Origin: Symsagittifera roscoffensis
Lineage: Eukaryota; Xenacoelomorpha; Acoela; Convolutidae
Direction of reading: 5' to 3'
DNA: 64,000 nucleotides
Assembly: GCF_963678635.1 (NCBI RefSeq)
Contig: NC_087070.1
Location: 33,497,955-33,561,954, forward strand
Shown one piece after another: positions 12,291 to 24,330 of this stretch. The stretch's first letter is position 1. Every line of letters starts with the position of its first letter. Below the pieces are notes generated by a model that did no database searches, was not told the origin of the DNA, and worked only from the letters and a program-made list of their open reading frames with translations. A program made the translations under genes and the position numbers.

Positions 12291-12839
12291 TATCAGATGG
12301 TAAGATGGTAAGTTTCAGAAAAATTTATGGCGCCCGAATTTTTTGAGCTCGATTATGTCGATACTTGCGTTTCTTAGCTAGCTTCTACGGTTTAGATGTT
12401 TTGATTATTGTTGTATAGGTTTGATTCAACGAGAAAACTATCTAAAGCTATTTTGAAACCTAAAGAAACTTCAAGAAATAATCATGTTTTTTGAAACAAA
12501 ATTTTGGTGTTTGTGTGGAAATGTCTAATTTCTTCGCAGAAATTTTGGCGCTCATTATTTATTTGTTAATTATTACTGGTTAGTTACATCTAAGTTGTAG
12601 AATTAAAGTTAATTTTATAGTTTTGTGGTAAGTGGTAAGTCAATGGTAAGATTTTTTGGGCAGAAACTTGGAGTTTTCGTCACAAAAATTGAAAAATTTT
12701 TCATAAAAATTTTAAAACACTATAAGGTTTGTTGTAATTCGATCTATTTTACCAAATAATCTTACTTTCTTTCTACCTGAATTTATGCCTAAACCTATTG
12801 ATACTTCAAACAAAGTCAAATTTTTGGAAAAAACTGCAA

Positions 12840-14890
12840 AATTTTCTGATTTTGGGAAAAAATTCAAAAATTTTCAAGTTTTTGGAAAAAATTGCAAAAA
12901 TTTCAAAGTTTTTGGAACAGATTGCAAGTTTTTGGGAACAACTGCAGAAATCTCAAGGTTTACGTTAGTTTTTTGTTGCTTCTGATCTAATTTTAAAAAA
13001 AATGGATATAATTACAGTTCAAAATTAAGCTCAAATTGTATTTCAATTAGCATCATGTTGAGAAACTGATTCAAAACGTTGAATAGAAATATAGATTTTT
13101 TCACAATTTTCTCTCAAAACAATGAAATACAATAAAAAATAACCCTAATGTTAGCTGAAAAGCGGGTTATATAAAGCTCTGAACACATAACGCTCATATT
13201 AGCTGAATCGATATTGATACCTCCGATTTCTCGGGAAAATAAGGTAATTAGTCGTTTTTTTCGAGAAAATAAAAATAAATCAAATCTATCCAAAGTTTTC
13301 TATTCTTAACTTTTCATTTGTGTAATTAACTGAATTTTTGTTCAATTCAAGGAGAATTCATCTAAGAATCTCAATTCAACTGTACAATAAGATCAATACT
13401 CATTGAAATTTCTAGATCAAACTCCATGATCCAGCTCCTCCTCAGTTTTTTCTCAAAGAATAACACAAACTTGTCCAAAAGTTACCATTTTTGAGACGTT
13501 TTCAACATTGTATCAGTTCCTTGATAAAAATTGAACTTTTAACTGCTAAAATTGACTAAAAATTGGGTCTATTTCTCTCAACAGTATTTTAGATTGTATG
13601 ATATTCAACAAAATCTTCTTCAAAACTGATGATTATCTCTCTGTTGCTTCTACAACATAATTTTCATGGTTTTTGCGTAAAGTTTTTCTATGCTTCAAGC
13701 TTATTGTTGCTTTCTGCTTTCTGCATGTTTTCTCTTTTGAACTCACTTTGCAAGAAAATTAGGTCAGAACTGAGGAATTTAGGAGAAAATAGTATCAACT
13801 GAACGAACAATTTGTTGGCGGAGATAAAATTGGAACTGATAACGCCTGTTTATTACCGTCTAGTTTGTACATATTCTCCTTTAGGCTCCCTTGCTTAGCT
13901 GCCACAGCAAACTATTTCAGCAAAAACCCAATTTTTGTGACTATTAACTATCACTTTTTTTGCAAAATAGTTTGCAAATCGCTTTTTGTTCTTGATTTTT
14001 GTCGAAAGTTTTCTTAAAAATGTCGACGTGAGAAAGCATCGCCACTATTTTAAGCATTTGAAAGCACATGTTTATTTGGGAATATAAAGGTGTACTTTTA
14101 CGTTGATTCCTTGGAATAAAAGAAGAGCAGCTCTATTGTTTATAATCTGCAAAACCTTCAGAAGTAGAAATACGCAAGGGAACTTTTTCCCTCCATTTTT
14201 CTGCAACATTTATAACATCTGAAAGAATTTTCTCAAAAACATCGATTAAGTAAAGGCAATTAAGGTGCAAATTGAAATAGTTGAATAATTCTACAAAATT
14301 TATTGACCAAAAACCAACAATTTCTAATGGAAAAAAGTTGAAGCTAAGCAGAACTAAATTTTTACTGTATGTCTAATTGAATTTTTTCTTGTTAAAACGC
14401 ATAGAACTAAGAAATCATACATCTGGCTCTGCTAAAGTATTAGTTTGTATTAGCAGGCTTCATAATATTCTGTCTAAAAATCTTTCTACATCAAATTTTT
14501 TTATCCAAAAGAATGCAATTTAGATCTTGAGAGCAAATTTTTGATTTATGCTTCATCTATCTTCTTCCAAAATATTTTGGAGTTAGGTTTACTTCACAAT
14601 AAATTATTTTCAAAATAATGAATCTTCATATAAGTTAACCTAGTATATCAAATGATAAAAAAATTTCCAAACGTTACACTTTTATGTTGAATTTTTCTCA
14701 AGATGTAATATTTTAGCTAAAATGTATTTTAAAAAATCTCTTAACTCCAAATGAATTAAATTGAGCCTCTATCTCGATTTGATTTTTTCTCACTTTCTGC
14801 TTCATCTTCTATCTTCCAACTTAATCAAATTCGAACAAAGTTTTATTTTAAAATTGAGTTTTAGAGGGAAAAAGGTATCATTTCAACGAT
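12840..14890 (+). repeat. Tandem duplication in left arm, first copy
   Basis: About 2.05 kb aligned end to end with 14893-16920. Landmarks shared by both are TTTTTGGGAACAACTGCA, the TAAAATTAAGCTCAAATTGTA segment start, CCATGATCCAGCTCCTCCTC and the closing GAGTTTTAGAGG. The right arm has one copy only (about 26530-28560). Confidence 0.7.
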
Positions 14891-14892
14891 AA

Positions 14893-16920
14893 TTTTCTGA
14901 TTTCGGGAAAAATTGCAAAAATTCAAAGTTTTTGGAACAAATTGCATGTTTTTGGGAACAACTGCAAAAATCTCAAAGTTTTGGTTATTTTTTTGTTGCT
15001 TATGATCTAATTTTAAACAAATGGATATGTTTACAGTTTAAAATTAAGCTCAAATTGTAATTCAATTAGCATCATGTTGAGACACTGATACAAAACGTTG
15101 AACAGAAATATAGATTTTTTCACAGTTTTCTCTCGAAATAAAGAAATACAATAAAAATTAACCCTAATTTTAGCTGAAAAGCGGGTTATATAATGCTCTG
15201 AACACATAAAGCTCATACTAGCTGAATCGATATTGATACTTCCGATTTCTCGGGAAATTAAGGTAATTAATCGTAATTTTCGAGAAAGTTAAAGTTAACC
15301 AAATCTATTCAAAGTTTTCCATTCCTAACCTTTCATTTGTGTAATTAACTGAATTATTGTTCAATTCAAGGAAAATTCACCTAAGAATCTCAATTCAATT
15401 GTACAATATGAGCAAGACTCATTGAAATTTCTAGATCAAACTCCATGATCCAGCTCCTCCTCAGTTTTTTCTCAAAGAATATAACAAACTTGTGCAAAAG
15501 TTACCATTTTTGCAACGTTTTCAATATTGTATCAGTTTTTTGATAAAAATTGAACATTTTACTGCTAAAATTGACTAAAAATTGGGTGTATTTCTCTCAA
15601 CAGTATTTTAGATTGTATGATATTCAACAAAATCTTCTTCAAAACTGATGATTATCTCTCTGTTGCTTCTACAACATAATTTTCATGGTTTTTGCGTAGA
15701 ATTTTTCTATGCCTCAAGCTTATTGTTGCTTTCTGCTTACTGCATATTTTCTCTCTTGAACTCACTTTGCAAGAAAATTTAGTCAGAACTGAGGAATTTA
15801 GGAGAAAATAGTATCAACGAACAATTTGTTGGCGGAGATAAAATTAGAACTGATAACAACTGATTATTACCATCTAGTTTGTACATATTCTTCTTTAGTT
15901 TCCTTTTCTTAGCTGCTACAGCAAACTATTTTAGGAAAAACCCAATTTTTGAGACCATTAACTATCACTTTTCTTGCAAAATAATTTGCAATCGCTTTTT
16001 GTTCTTGATTTTTGTCGAAAGTTTTCTTAAAAATGTCGGCGTGAGAAAGCATCGGTACTATTTTAAGCATTTGAAAGCACATGTTTAATTTGGGGATATA
16101 AAGGTGTACTTTTACGTTGATTCCTTAGAATAAAAGAAGAGCAGCTCTATTGTTTATAATCTGCAAAACCTTCAGAAGTAGAAATACGCAAGGGAACTTA
16201 GTTCCATTTTTCTGCAACAATTATAACATCTAAAAGATTGTTCTCAAAAACATCGATTAAGGAAAGGAAATTAAGGTGCACATTGAAATAGTTGAACAAT
16301 TCTGCAAAATTTATTGAGCAAAAACTCTATAATTCAACGTAATTTTCTAATTGAAAAAAATTGACGCTAAACAGAACTAAATTTTTACTGTATGTCTAAT
16401 TGAATTTTTTTCTTGTTAAAACGCATAGAACTAAGAAATCATACATCTGGCTCTGCTAAAGTATTAGTTTGTTTAAAATTTTTCAGCAGGCTTCATAAAA
16501 TTCTCTCTAAAAATCTTTCTACATCAAATTTTTTTATCCAAAAGAATGCAATTTAGATCTTGAGAGCAAATTTTTGATTTATGCTTCATCTATCTTCTTC
16601 CAAAATATTTTGGAGTTAGGTTTACTTCACAATAAATTATTTTCAAAATAATGAATCTTCATATAAGTTAACCTAGTATATCAAATGATAAAAAAATTTC
16701 CAAACGTTACACTCTTATGTTGAATTTTTCTCAAGATGTAATATTTTAGCTAAAATGTATTTTAAAAAATCTCTAAACTCCTGATTGAATTAAATTGAGT
16801 TTCTATCTCAATTTGATTTTTTTTCACTTTCTGCTTCATCTTCTATCTTCCAACTTAATCAAATTCGAACAAATTTTTTTTTGAAAATTGAGTTTTAGAG
16901 GAGAAAAGGTATCATTTCAA
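14893..16920 (+). repeat. Tandem duplication in left arm, second copy
   Basis: Second copy of the 2.05-kb unit. This copy keeps the 69-codon ORF at 15879-16088 open, whereas the first copy has several breaks at the matching place. Confidence 0.7.
15879..16088 (+). CDS. Short conserved arm ORF
   Basis: A 69-codon open frame beginning at TTG with no in-frame ATG near the start, so it would have to be an exon; the pyrimidine-rich TTCTTCTTTAG just inside the frame is a possible acceptor. The product has a strongly hydrophobic Phe/Leu start, which could be a membrane segment or signal, then YHFSC and a basic tail with RKHR. The minus-strand partner in the other arm (27370-27579) differs by only a handful of residues and has no stops. 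Function is unknown. Confidence 0.3.
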   Translation: MYIFFFSFLFLAATANYFRKNPIFETINYHFSCKIICNRFLFLIFVESFLKNVGVRKHRYYFKHLKAHV

Positions 16921-17352
16921 CAAATAATCATTAATCCGAAGCAGAATTAATACCAGGAACCTTTTTAAAAAAAACTTCAAATTGTTTTCTTGAACTGATA
17001 ACTGTATGTGGCTGTTTCAACTCTGAATTTCTATTTTGAACTAAATTTTTGGTTGAGAATGATGTATCTTATTATCTTGAAATTTTCAAATGTTTGCAAA
17101 ACATGCAGTTTCCAGTTCAGTTATCATTTTCTTTTCTGAATAAAAAAAGCGAAAGAAAATCATAATTCTTATTAAATCAATCCCCAATATCTGCTACGCA
17201 CTACTCTATGATTACTTTTAGAAGCACTAAGCAAGGAAAACTTTAAAATGGTTAATAGGTAAAGACTTTCAATTAATCAATGTTTTATGAATATCCAGTT
17301 TTTTATAGTATTTCAACAAATACCTAAGCACTGATTAGCGTATGTGACTCAC

Positions 17353-17888
17353 TTTTATTACAAAATTATCACAAATAAATCCCCGCAAGCTGGTAACCGA
17401 TGGAGTTTTTACAGTAGATGAAAGATTTTCGGATCGATTTCCATTAAAAAGTTTCAAAACAATTGGAACTCGGTTGTTGCTGGTTTGATCATCAATCAGA
17501 ACATCTTTGAATATGACAAAACAAGAATAATGATGAAAAAACGGTAAATTTTTTACAAAAAATTTTTCAAATTTAGTGTATAGTGTTTTCAGATTCAGTA
17601 AAAAAAACTATTATTCAAAGTAATTCTACTATGTTTTTATTGAAAATATATCAAATTTACCTTCCCTTGGATTGTGTTTTGAGACTGCTGAGCACATGAT
17701 TCAACATTACGTTGACAATGTTTCTTCATGATATGATTAGTAATATCCTCGCTGCTATATGTGTAAATGTTACAATTGGAACACTTTAAAACGCCTCAGT
17801 GTTTTCGATGTCTTGATGCGTGTAAGCGAGTGTTTTCTCTGCCACATTCAAGACATGCAATTCCTTTGTTTCTATTCAGTGACAGCAT
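17353..17888 (-). pseudogene. C2H2 zinc-finger gene, left-arm copy (broken)
   Basis: Exon 1 runs on the minus strand from an ATG at 17886-17888 to a GTAAAT donor at 17660, and exon 2 is about 17504-17353, ending at a GTGAGT donor. Exon 1 has two fingers: CLECG followed by paired His residues, then CSNC, 12 residues, and H-x4-H, a standard C2H2 spacing. A TGA lies between the fingers where the right-arm copy has TGT. Exon 2 reads protein-like (RSENLSSTVKTPS) in a frame offset from exon 1 by small indels. Zinc fingers of this kind bind DNA or RNA; here it could be the element's own DNA-recognition protein. Later exons were not found. Confidence 0.55.
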
Positions 17889-18084
17889 CTCAATAAGGAG
17901 AAAAAAAATGGGAGATTTAAACTGTTAAATTTCTTAGGAAACAAAAGTTGAGCAGCCACAAAAAATGAATAAAATTGAATAAAAAAGCAAATTTCTTAAC
18001 TAATTGTTTTTAACGTGAAAAAAAAACAGAATTTATTTATTATTTAGCCTAGCTGGAATAAAATTTATCCAGTCTAACCATGGA

Positions 18085-18330
18085 GTTTTCAAAAGTTTTG
18101 CTATCAACCAATCAGTATCGAGCATTAATTAAAAGGCAATTTTTATCTTTTCTGATATCAACCAATCAGAATCGACTTTCAATGGTCATGGAATTTTCAA
18201 TAAATTTTATGTCAGCCAATCAAAACTAAGTTCTACTTCTCATGGATTTTCTAACAATTTTGTTATCATTTGTAGATATCAAAGATTTCTTCACAGGTAG
18301 TATTTGTGGTAATAACCAATCAGAATGAAG
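18085..18330 (-). promoter_or_regulatory. CCAAT-unit array, left-arm zinc-finger gene
   Basis: CCAATCAGA-like cores at 18108, 18162, 18215 and 18316, with a degenerate step near 18270, give a period of about 53 bp. The array lies 220-440 bp upstream of the minus-strand ATG at 17888. The repeated unit also includes CATGGA(A/G)TTTTC. Confidence 0.55.
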
Positions 18331-19519
18331 TATTCACAGATTTTAAAATACTTTGTAGATCAGAACCAAACTATTTTCATGAAACTTCTTAATCACTCAA
18401 TTAAATTAATTTTTCTTACATAAAACATATATAATTGACACTAAAAAGAGATAAATGAGCTTTCTTGTCTGTTCTATATTGTTTTTCCGATGCTCAATCC
18501 AAACTTTGAAATTTCAATCAAAATTTTTTCAATTTGTTCTATTTCTAACCAGTGAAAAGAGAAATTACCAAAATATCAATTTTTATTGTTTTCTTTCTAG
18601 TATATTGTAATATAAACAAACGGAAGTTTTTTAAGTTTGAATAGTCGATTAAAAAATAATCTAACAAATCTAGATTTTGCATTTGTATCAAATTCAAAAC
18701 AGTAATCAAAATAATGTTCCTTGTCTTCAATTTTTGTTTCATAGGCTCTTCCATTGTTTTGTTTTTTACTAATAGATCACTCAATCTGAGTTGAATATTC
18801 TAAATAAAAACCTTTTTGAAAGTTTTTGGCAGTACTCTTCTTTTCTGAAATCTCCTCTCCATCTTTTTAACAAAACTATTGAACTTTCTGTGATTTTATA
18901 CAAGTTGAAACTAATACAATGTCCATCAACGTCTTCTGTCCACCACTCTTGGAGTTTTTTTGTGGTAGTTCAATCTTAAAATCTCATAAATGTTGATTTC
19001 AGACATTGAAAACGCTTTTGATAGAAACATATTTTTCACTGAAGTTAACAAAGAAACTTGAAAAAACTCGAATTGTTGTACCATTTTTACTTATTTTGTA
19101 ATCAACTTAAAATGTTTTCCCCTTTTTTGGAGACTGATTAGTTTTGAGTAAATTCATGTAGCCAATCAAAACCTCAACTTAAGGCAATTGAAAACAACCA
19201 ATGAAATTCAGTTAGTCGAAAAATAATGATAATGTTACAACTAACTATTCATATTGTTTGTAAGTTTGTTCGAATAAGACAAATTTTACTTATTTTTTGA
19301 TAAAAAGCAGTAAGTAAATAAATTTTTCTGTAATTTTTTAAACAAATACTGGAAAATTTATCGAAAATTGGATAGTGTTTTATGTCAATTTTGATTAAAT
19401 CTTATGTTTCATCTGACTTTTCCTCACATATCCCATCTCTAAACTTGCCCTTCAGTGAAAAAAGATAGTTTTGAACCAACAATGTTTCAATTAACAAACA
19501 TACAAAACATCACAAAGCA
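18331..19519. other. Core interval without a clear gene
   Basis: AT-rich, with two more CCAAT-like sites near 19162 and 19198. Open frames at 18545-18784 and 18791-18979 are short and low in complexity. No gene is supported. Confidence 0.4.
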
Positions 19520-19981
19520 TTACTGAGGGTAACAATTATCAATAATCATAAAATCTCCCAAAATTTGGAACAGTTCTTTGAATTCGTTCAAAGTATAGTT
19601 GACATAGGCAACTTGTTTCATTGCTTCATTCTCTTTTGCAGTGAAGAGTCGAATCTGAATGTAGGGTGGCTTGTTCACACTGTACTTCTTGATTGTGACA
19701 CATACCCTCCTCAAGTTGTATGTTGCTATTTCATATACACTATTACAGATATCCAGCTCCTGATCCATAGTTGATTCTTTGCCAGATTTGGCTTCATATA
19801 TAGGAACGAGTCCAAGGTTTTCAGCATCGTGAATAACAGAATTCCGGATTGCCGATGATGCTTCACCTTCTTTTTCACTAAAAGTGACTTGTTGGGACTT
19901 CTCAAATTGTCCCAAATCGTTAATTTTTAATAGTTGAAAGCAGGGCTCAAAATAAAATTTCCCATTGTAGGATTTTTGGAA
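19520..19981 (-). CDS. PC4-like single-stranded-DNA-binding protein (exon)
   Basis: A 153-codon frame is open from an acceptor-like GTTTAG at 19982 to a stop at 19520. There is no ATG, so an upstream coding or trans-spliced leader exon is needed. The N-terminal half is polar and acidic (FSEKEGEASSAIRN). The C-terminal 60 residues fit the PC4 outline: RRVCVTIKKY, a loop, YIQIRLFTAKE, a loop with MKQVAYV, then an amphipathic helix LNEFKELFQIL. In PC4 proteins this arrangement is four strands then a helix that binds single-stranded DNA as a dimer. It is the clearest of the three relatives in the core. The assignment is by eye. The gene is intact in this copy. Confidence 0.5.
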   Translation of the reverse strand, partial: FQKSYNGKFYFEPCFQLLKINDLGQFEKSQQVTFSEKEGEASSAIRNSVIHDAENLGLVPIYEAKSGKESTMDQELDICNSVYEIATYNLRRVCVTIKKYSVNKPPYIQIRLFTAKENEAMKQVAYVNYTLNEFKELFQILGDFMIIDNCYPQ

Positions 19982-20091
19982 CTAAACAAATCTCCCAATT
20001 TTTGTTTGATTTTTTGAGAATGCAATATAACTGGGAATAGTGCCTTTTCTAGAGTTAATTTCTGAAGAAAAAATTAATCAGATGAGAAGAA

Positions 20092-20860
20092 ATGAAAGAA
20101 ATGATTTTGAGATTAAAAGAAAATGGATTTAAAAAATACGACTCATCGGGATTTCCATATATGGAAGTAATACCAAATATGAAATGTTTTGCATGGAATT
20201 TCCATATACCGAAATCGCGTAGGCGTTACTTCTCCTATATAAAGCCACAATTCTCAGCAAAAATCTTTCTTCCTAATGGCTGCTGCTATGTGCCAATCTC
20301 TTACCAGCTTTTGTTCAGATTATTGTAAAAAATTGGTATTTATTTCCGTTTCCAGTGATTTTTACGAAAAATACATAGTAACACATGATTATTGTGTCTC
20401 TACACACAACTCTTTATTTTCTTTGTAAAATTGTAAGCTCCATTTGGTTTTAATAGGAATATCTCTTAGCCAAATTTTTCAGAGATTAGATAAATATGTA
20501 TACATATATCAAGAAATTGACTGTCTTTACACTTTGTTCGAACACAGATTCTATTCAAGTATTGTTACGTCGAGCGAAGAAAAGATCAATCAGCTTAGTC
20601 GAGCAGTTCAACATAAGTTACGATAGAAATGAGCCGAAAAGATGCCTAGTATTGCAAAGAAACGACTAATTCGGAAAAAATTCAAGAGACTTTTTTTATG
20701 TTCCAACAAGAAACTGGCTTCCCCGCAAACTCTTGGTTCAGCGTTTCTGCACAAAATTCAAAACTCAAAATATGAATCTGATTTGTTGAAGATTATTGAT
20801 TGCTTTATTGATTGTCATGGTTCTGTTCATAGTGATTATGTAAGCTTTGTGATAAAATAA
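20092..20860 (+). CDS. Hypothetical plus-strand core gene, fragmented
   Basis: Three open segments follow on the plus strand: 20092-20328, 20444-20626 and 20642-20860. The last two share a frame interrupted by two nearby stops at 20624 and 20630. The first encodes a segment with aromatic and basic residues (SRRRYFSYIKPQFSAK). The last begins with a basic cluster (KKRLIRKKFKRLF) that could be a nuclear or nucleic-acid-contact segment. No convincing introns link them. This could be a decayed gene or chance frames; I do not recognise a family. Confidence 0.25.
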
Positions 20861-21262
20861 TCAATTGTCTTCAAATGTGCTCCTAAAAGTTTACAATGAT
20901 AAATCTTTAAAACTAAACTTTGGTTCAGGAACACATTATAAAATTATATAAAAAACAATATACAATTAAATGGGAAACTTGAAAAAATGTGTAAAAAAAT
21001 CCTTGTCACTCTCTTCTTCATGTGCCACACCATGTTTTCTTCTAAGCAGAGCTAAGTTGACCTGTTGAACCTTCAATTTTTCTTTCTTGTACCTTCTATC
21101 ACGAATAGTTTCAATTTTTCGCCAATCTTGTTGGGTAATTCTTAAGGGACTGAAACACTTCTTCGGATCTCAGTAGAAGATGTCAAATTCAACTATTTTT
21201 TTTTTCTAAATAGTCATTTGTAGTAATTGTTCACTTGTAAGCAAATGAAAATTATTTCCGTA

Positions 21263-21568
21263 TCACAGATCCCTAAGTTCATCAAAAATTTTTTCATTTG
21301 AATCATATGAAAACCCGTATTTTTTTCTCGAAGTTGACTTAGACATAGCCAATTCTTTTCTGAGTTCTCTAGCTCTTCTACTCTCGAGTTCTCTCCATTC
21401 TGAAAAATCTATGATAATTTGCTCACTAGCTTGGGAGGTTTTATTAAATTTGAGAATCCTGACAGTTTCGGTACTAATTTCAAACTGGATGCAGTAACTC
21501 GCCCGTTCTATTATGATTGGTTCCAAAGTTTGAGATATATTTCCGTTTCTTCTAAAAATTCTTCTCAT
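21263..21568 (-). CDS. Second PC4-like small protein
   Basis: An ATG at 21566-21568 opens a 101-residue frame; the frame is also open upstream to 21616, and a CTCCTGCAG acceptor lies about 20 bp before the ATG, suitable for cis or leader splicing. The order is a basic start (MRRIFRRNG), strand YCIQFEIST, strand TVRILKFNK, strand EQIIIDF, then a Trp-led helix SEWRELESRRARELRKEL. That strand-strand-strand-helix layout with the Trp/Phe before the helix matches the other two core proteins and resembles PC4 in outline. The C-terminal tail is basic then acidic. The gene is intact. The fold assignment needs a structure or profile search. Confidence 0.4.
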   Translation of the reverse strand: MRRIFRRNGNISQTLEPIIIERASYCIQFEISTETVRILKFNKTSQASEQIIIDFSEWRELESRRARELRKELAMSKSTSRKKYGFSYDSNEKIFDELRDL

Positions 21569-21604
21569 GTTGATAAAATGAACTGAACTGCAGGAGATTT
21601 TCAA

Positions 21605-22330
21605 ATGAAATGAAATCTATATTTTTCAGCTGTTAATTTTTCTGATTTTATCATTAAAAAACTGAACTCCTTCAAAAATTTTGCAACACTTGGTTGATTT
21701 AATTAATTGTTTATGAAGAAGTTTGTAGAATAGGAAATTTTCGTTGACTAAGGTTTTTCAAAAGGGAAGAAATTCAATAAAATCTATTCCTATTATTTAC
21801 AACCTCCTTGGTTGTGTATCTTAATTTTTACTAGCAAAAAACTAACAAAATAACAAAAATCCACAAATTTTTTTCATTGACCTAATCACCTTAGAGTTAG
21901 TTCTGGAACTCTGATTGGATCAATTTTAGTGGTTATTTCTAGATTTTAGAAGATTGAGAAAAATCTAGAAGTTAATGTGAGATGACTTATTATAAAATAC
22001 AAGGATTTAATCTGTAGATTCTAAAAATTAGAAGATTCTAGAGTTTAAGGAATAATAACGTCCTTTTTCTGGTGGAAAAATTCCACAACTTTTACTGTTC
22101 TTTAAAAGTTAAAGTGTAATGACGTCATCTTTTTAGGTTTAATTACTTTTTTAATACAAAAATAGTTAGCTCTGTAGAGGAATCATGTCAGACACTCTGA
22201 TTGGCTTTTTCAAATAATTTTTCTTATGACAATTGAATATTTGTTTAAAGAATCTTGTCAAAATAAATTTTTTTCTAGCTTGAACAGTTTTTAACAGATA
22301 AATTTAAATTAGTTTTTTACGTGTACCAAA
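21605..22330. other. Core interval, upstream of second PC4-like gene
   Basis: No gene is visible. CTCTGATTGG, the reverse of the CCAATCAGAG core, occurs near 21908 and 22196, so single CCAAT sites also lie upstream of this gene, though not as a regular array. Confidence 0.35.
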
Positions 22331-22679
22331 CATTGTCTCTAGAGTTTTTGCAAAATGCAAAAAAAAATTCTAAGGATTTTTTTGGTAAATTGCACGTTTT
22401 TTCTGTTTTTTTTCAAAAAAATATGTAAATTTTTAACTTTTTTTTTAAACTATAAGGCAAAAAACGCAAAATTTTAATGTATAAATCATGTTGAATTATT
22501 GCTTAGAAAACTTCTATATTGATGATTTTCATCGCTATTCCCTATGTTAATACCTTGGTTTTCTATTGTTTCTGTGCAACAGACTTGCAAAAATTAGTTT
22601 TCTGAAGGATTAAATTTTGAATAAAAATTTCATAAAGATTAGTAATTAACTGAGCAAGTGTAATGCTTTATTTCGGGAA

Positions 22680-23265
22680 GCTGCTAAAAGTGTTTCAACT
22701 TTTTCTACAAATCGCGAAAATTGTTTAATTTTTTTTTTCGACAAAATGCAAAATTTGTTTCTTTTTCAACAGAATACGAAACATGTTTCAATTTTATCAG
22801 CAAGATGGGAAAAGTGTTTCAATTTTTTCAGGCGTATGCAAAAAATTTTTCATTGTTTTTGTACAAATGCGAAAATTGTTTCCATTTTTTAACAAAATGC
22901 GAAAAATGTTTTTATTTTTTTGACAAAATGCGAAAAGTGTTTCAGTTTTTTTCCTACAAATAAAAAAAGTGTTCCACTTTTTTGACAAGATGCGAAAAGT
23001 GTTTCACTTTTTTCCTACAAATGCGAAAAGTGTTTCACTTTCTTGGACAAAATCCGAAAAGTGTTTCAATTTTTTCGACAAAATGCAAAAAGTATTTAAA
23101 CTTTTTTGACAAGATGTGAAAAGTGTTTCATCTTTTTTAACAAGATGCGAATACTGTTTCACTTTTTTGACAAAATGCGAAAAGTGATTTAATTTTTTCT
23201 ACAAAGTGTGAAAAGTGTTTGGGTTTTTTTTTGTCAAGATGCAAAAACTATCAGGTATTTTTCAC
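22680..23265 (+). repeat. Minisatellite in the core
   Basis: About a dozen degenerate tandem units based on TGCGAAAAGTGTTTCACTTTT plus a variable GACAAAA linker. The repeat leaves open frames on both strands (22721-22963, 22797-22988) that simply translate it. Sequence at the corresponding place in the shortened copy (about 4200-4500) is only loosely similar, so the expansion is specific to this copy. Confidence 0.65.
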
Positions 23266-23487
23266 ATGTGTACAGTTTTTCTAGTGTTTTTCGAATACGT
23301 GTGCAAAAAATAATCAAATTTCTTAACATGTGTGCGAGTTCGGAGCACTAAAGGAAGTTCTAATTGGTTTTCAATGATTTACCGTGAACCTCTCATCTGT
23401 TCTCATAATTAAAATGAAATTGAAGAAAAATAATTAATTACGAAGAAAAACGTTAATGCCAAACAACAATTTTTTACAAAAAAGTAC

Positions 23488-23971
23488 TCAATCAAAGAGC
23501 TGTCGAGAGCTCTTGAGGTTCTCTATAGAACGCAGAGCTGGACGAGGTTGTAGTGGTGGTTGTAGAGCTGAAGGTGTCATTGTTTCTGAGAAACACTCAT
23601 CTTCATCTTTTGTGATGGGGTTTTCGGCTGATCCTGCCTCCTCCCAAAGAAAAGAGGAAGTCGTAGACTGGTTGAGCCACAAATCTTGAGTCAGGAATCT
23701 CGGGGTAATTCATTCCCACATGATCAGAAACTTCTTCCATCACTTGCAATTCTTCAAGTTGATTCTCTGTCATGGGTACTTGTGTCATATGATGTTCGTT
23801 GAAGTTCCTTCGCATCACTTCCACCATATGCCAGACTTGGATTGGGATGTTCATTCGTGCCAGAAAAACTCCAGAGACTACTTTTCGCATTCGGATTCTT
23901 ACTAGGTCAGGCGAAAACTCTACAGAGTACATTAGGCTGCTGTTTTGCACTGAGAGGATCATTTTGAGCAA
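23488..23971 (-). pseudogene. Third PC4-like gene, one-base frameshift
   Basis: An ATG at 23969-23971 opens a 122-residue frame (23603-23971) that is collinear with 4652-5126. The N-terminal domain has YSVEFSPDLVRIRMRK, a Gly-containing turn, a hydrophobic strand and VWHMVEVMRR, again the strand-and-helix outline of PC4. After residue about 105 an extra T relative to the other copy shifts the frame; the acidic, Pro-containing tail then continues in the frame 23488-23682 (PITKDEDECFS). Since the two copies are broken at different places, both descend from an intact protein of about 150 residues. The promoter-like CCAAT array is at 24140-24330. Confidence 0.5.
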
Positions 23972-24139
23972 TAAATTGAGTAAAAGAGTAAAAACAAGAA
24001 AGAGCTGAGAGAGGGGGTAGCTGACGGAAGATAAGTTGAAAATAAGGTATTTAGAGCTGAGAGAGGAGGTAGTTGACGGTAATTTAGTTGAAAATGAAAT
24101 GATTTTTAGTTAGGAGTTAGGGGTACCTTCAACTCAAAT

Positions 24140-24330
24140 GTGTGGGTTTAACCAATCAGAATTGATTTTCCTTATTTGGATTGTAGTCGTGTCCAATCAG
24201 ATTTCAGCTTCCTGTTATGGAATTTTTGAATAAAAGTCGTGTCCAATCGGAAACAAAGCTCAATTTTGGGTATGGTTGTTTCCAATCACAAAAATGTTCA
24301 TTTTTGATCTAGTTGTCGTATCCAACCACA
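24140..24330 (-). promoter_or_regulatory. CCAAT-unit array upstream of third PC4-like gene
   Basis: Cores at 24152, 24193, 24243, 24282 and 24322 give a 40-50 bp period. GTCGTGTCCAATC occurs in two of them and close variants in others. The array begins about 180 bp upstream of the ATG at 23971, and the matching gene at 5126 has the same arrangement. Confidence 0.55.

Larger units (their letters stand above)
12155..18270 (+). repeat. Left inverted arm
   Basis: This arm is the reverse complement of 25200-29207. It is about 2 kb longer because 12840-14890 is duplicated in tandem as 14893-16920. It contains the terminal iterons, the short ORF (intact at 15879-16088, broken near 13870-14080), and the minus-strand zinc-finger gene with its CCAAT units. 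Confidence 0.7.

Noticed and set aside
22721-22988. Two Phe/Lys-rich frames on opposite strands
   Set aside because: They translate the core minisatellite.
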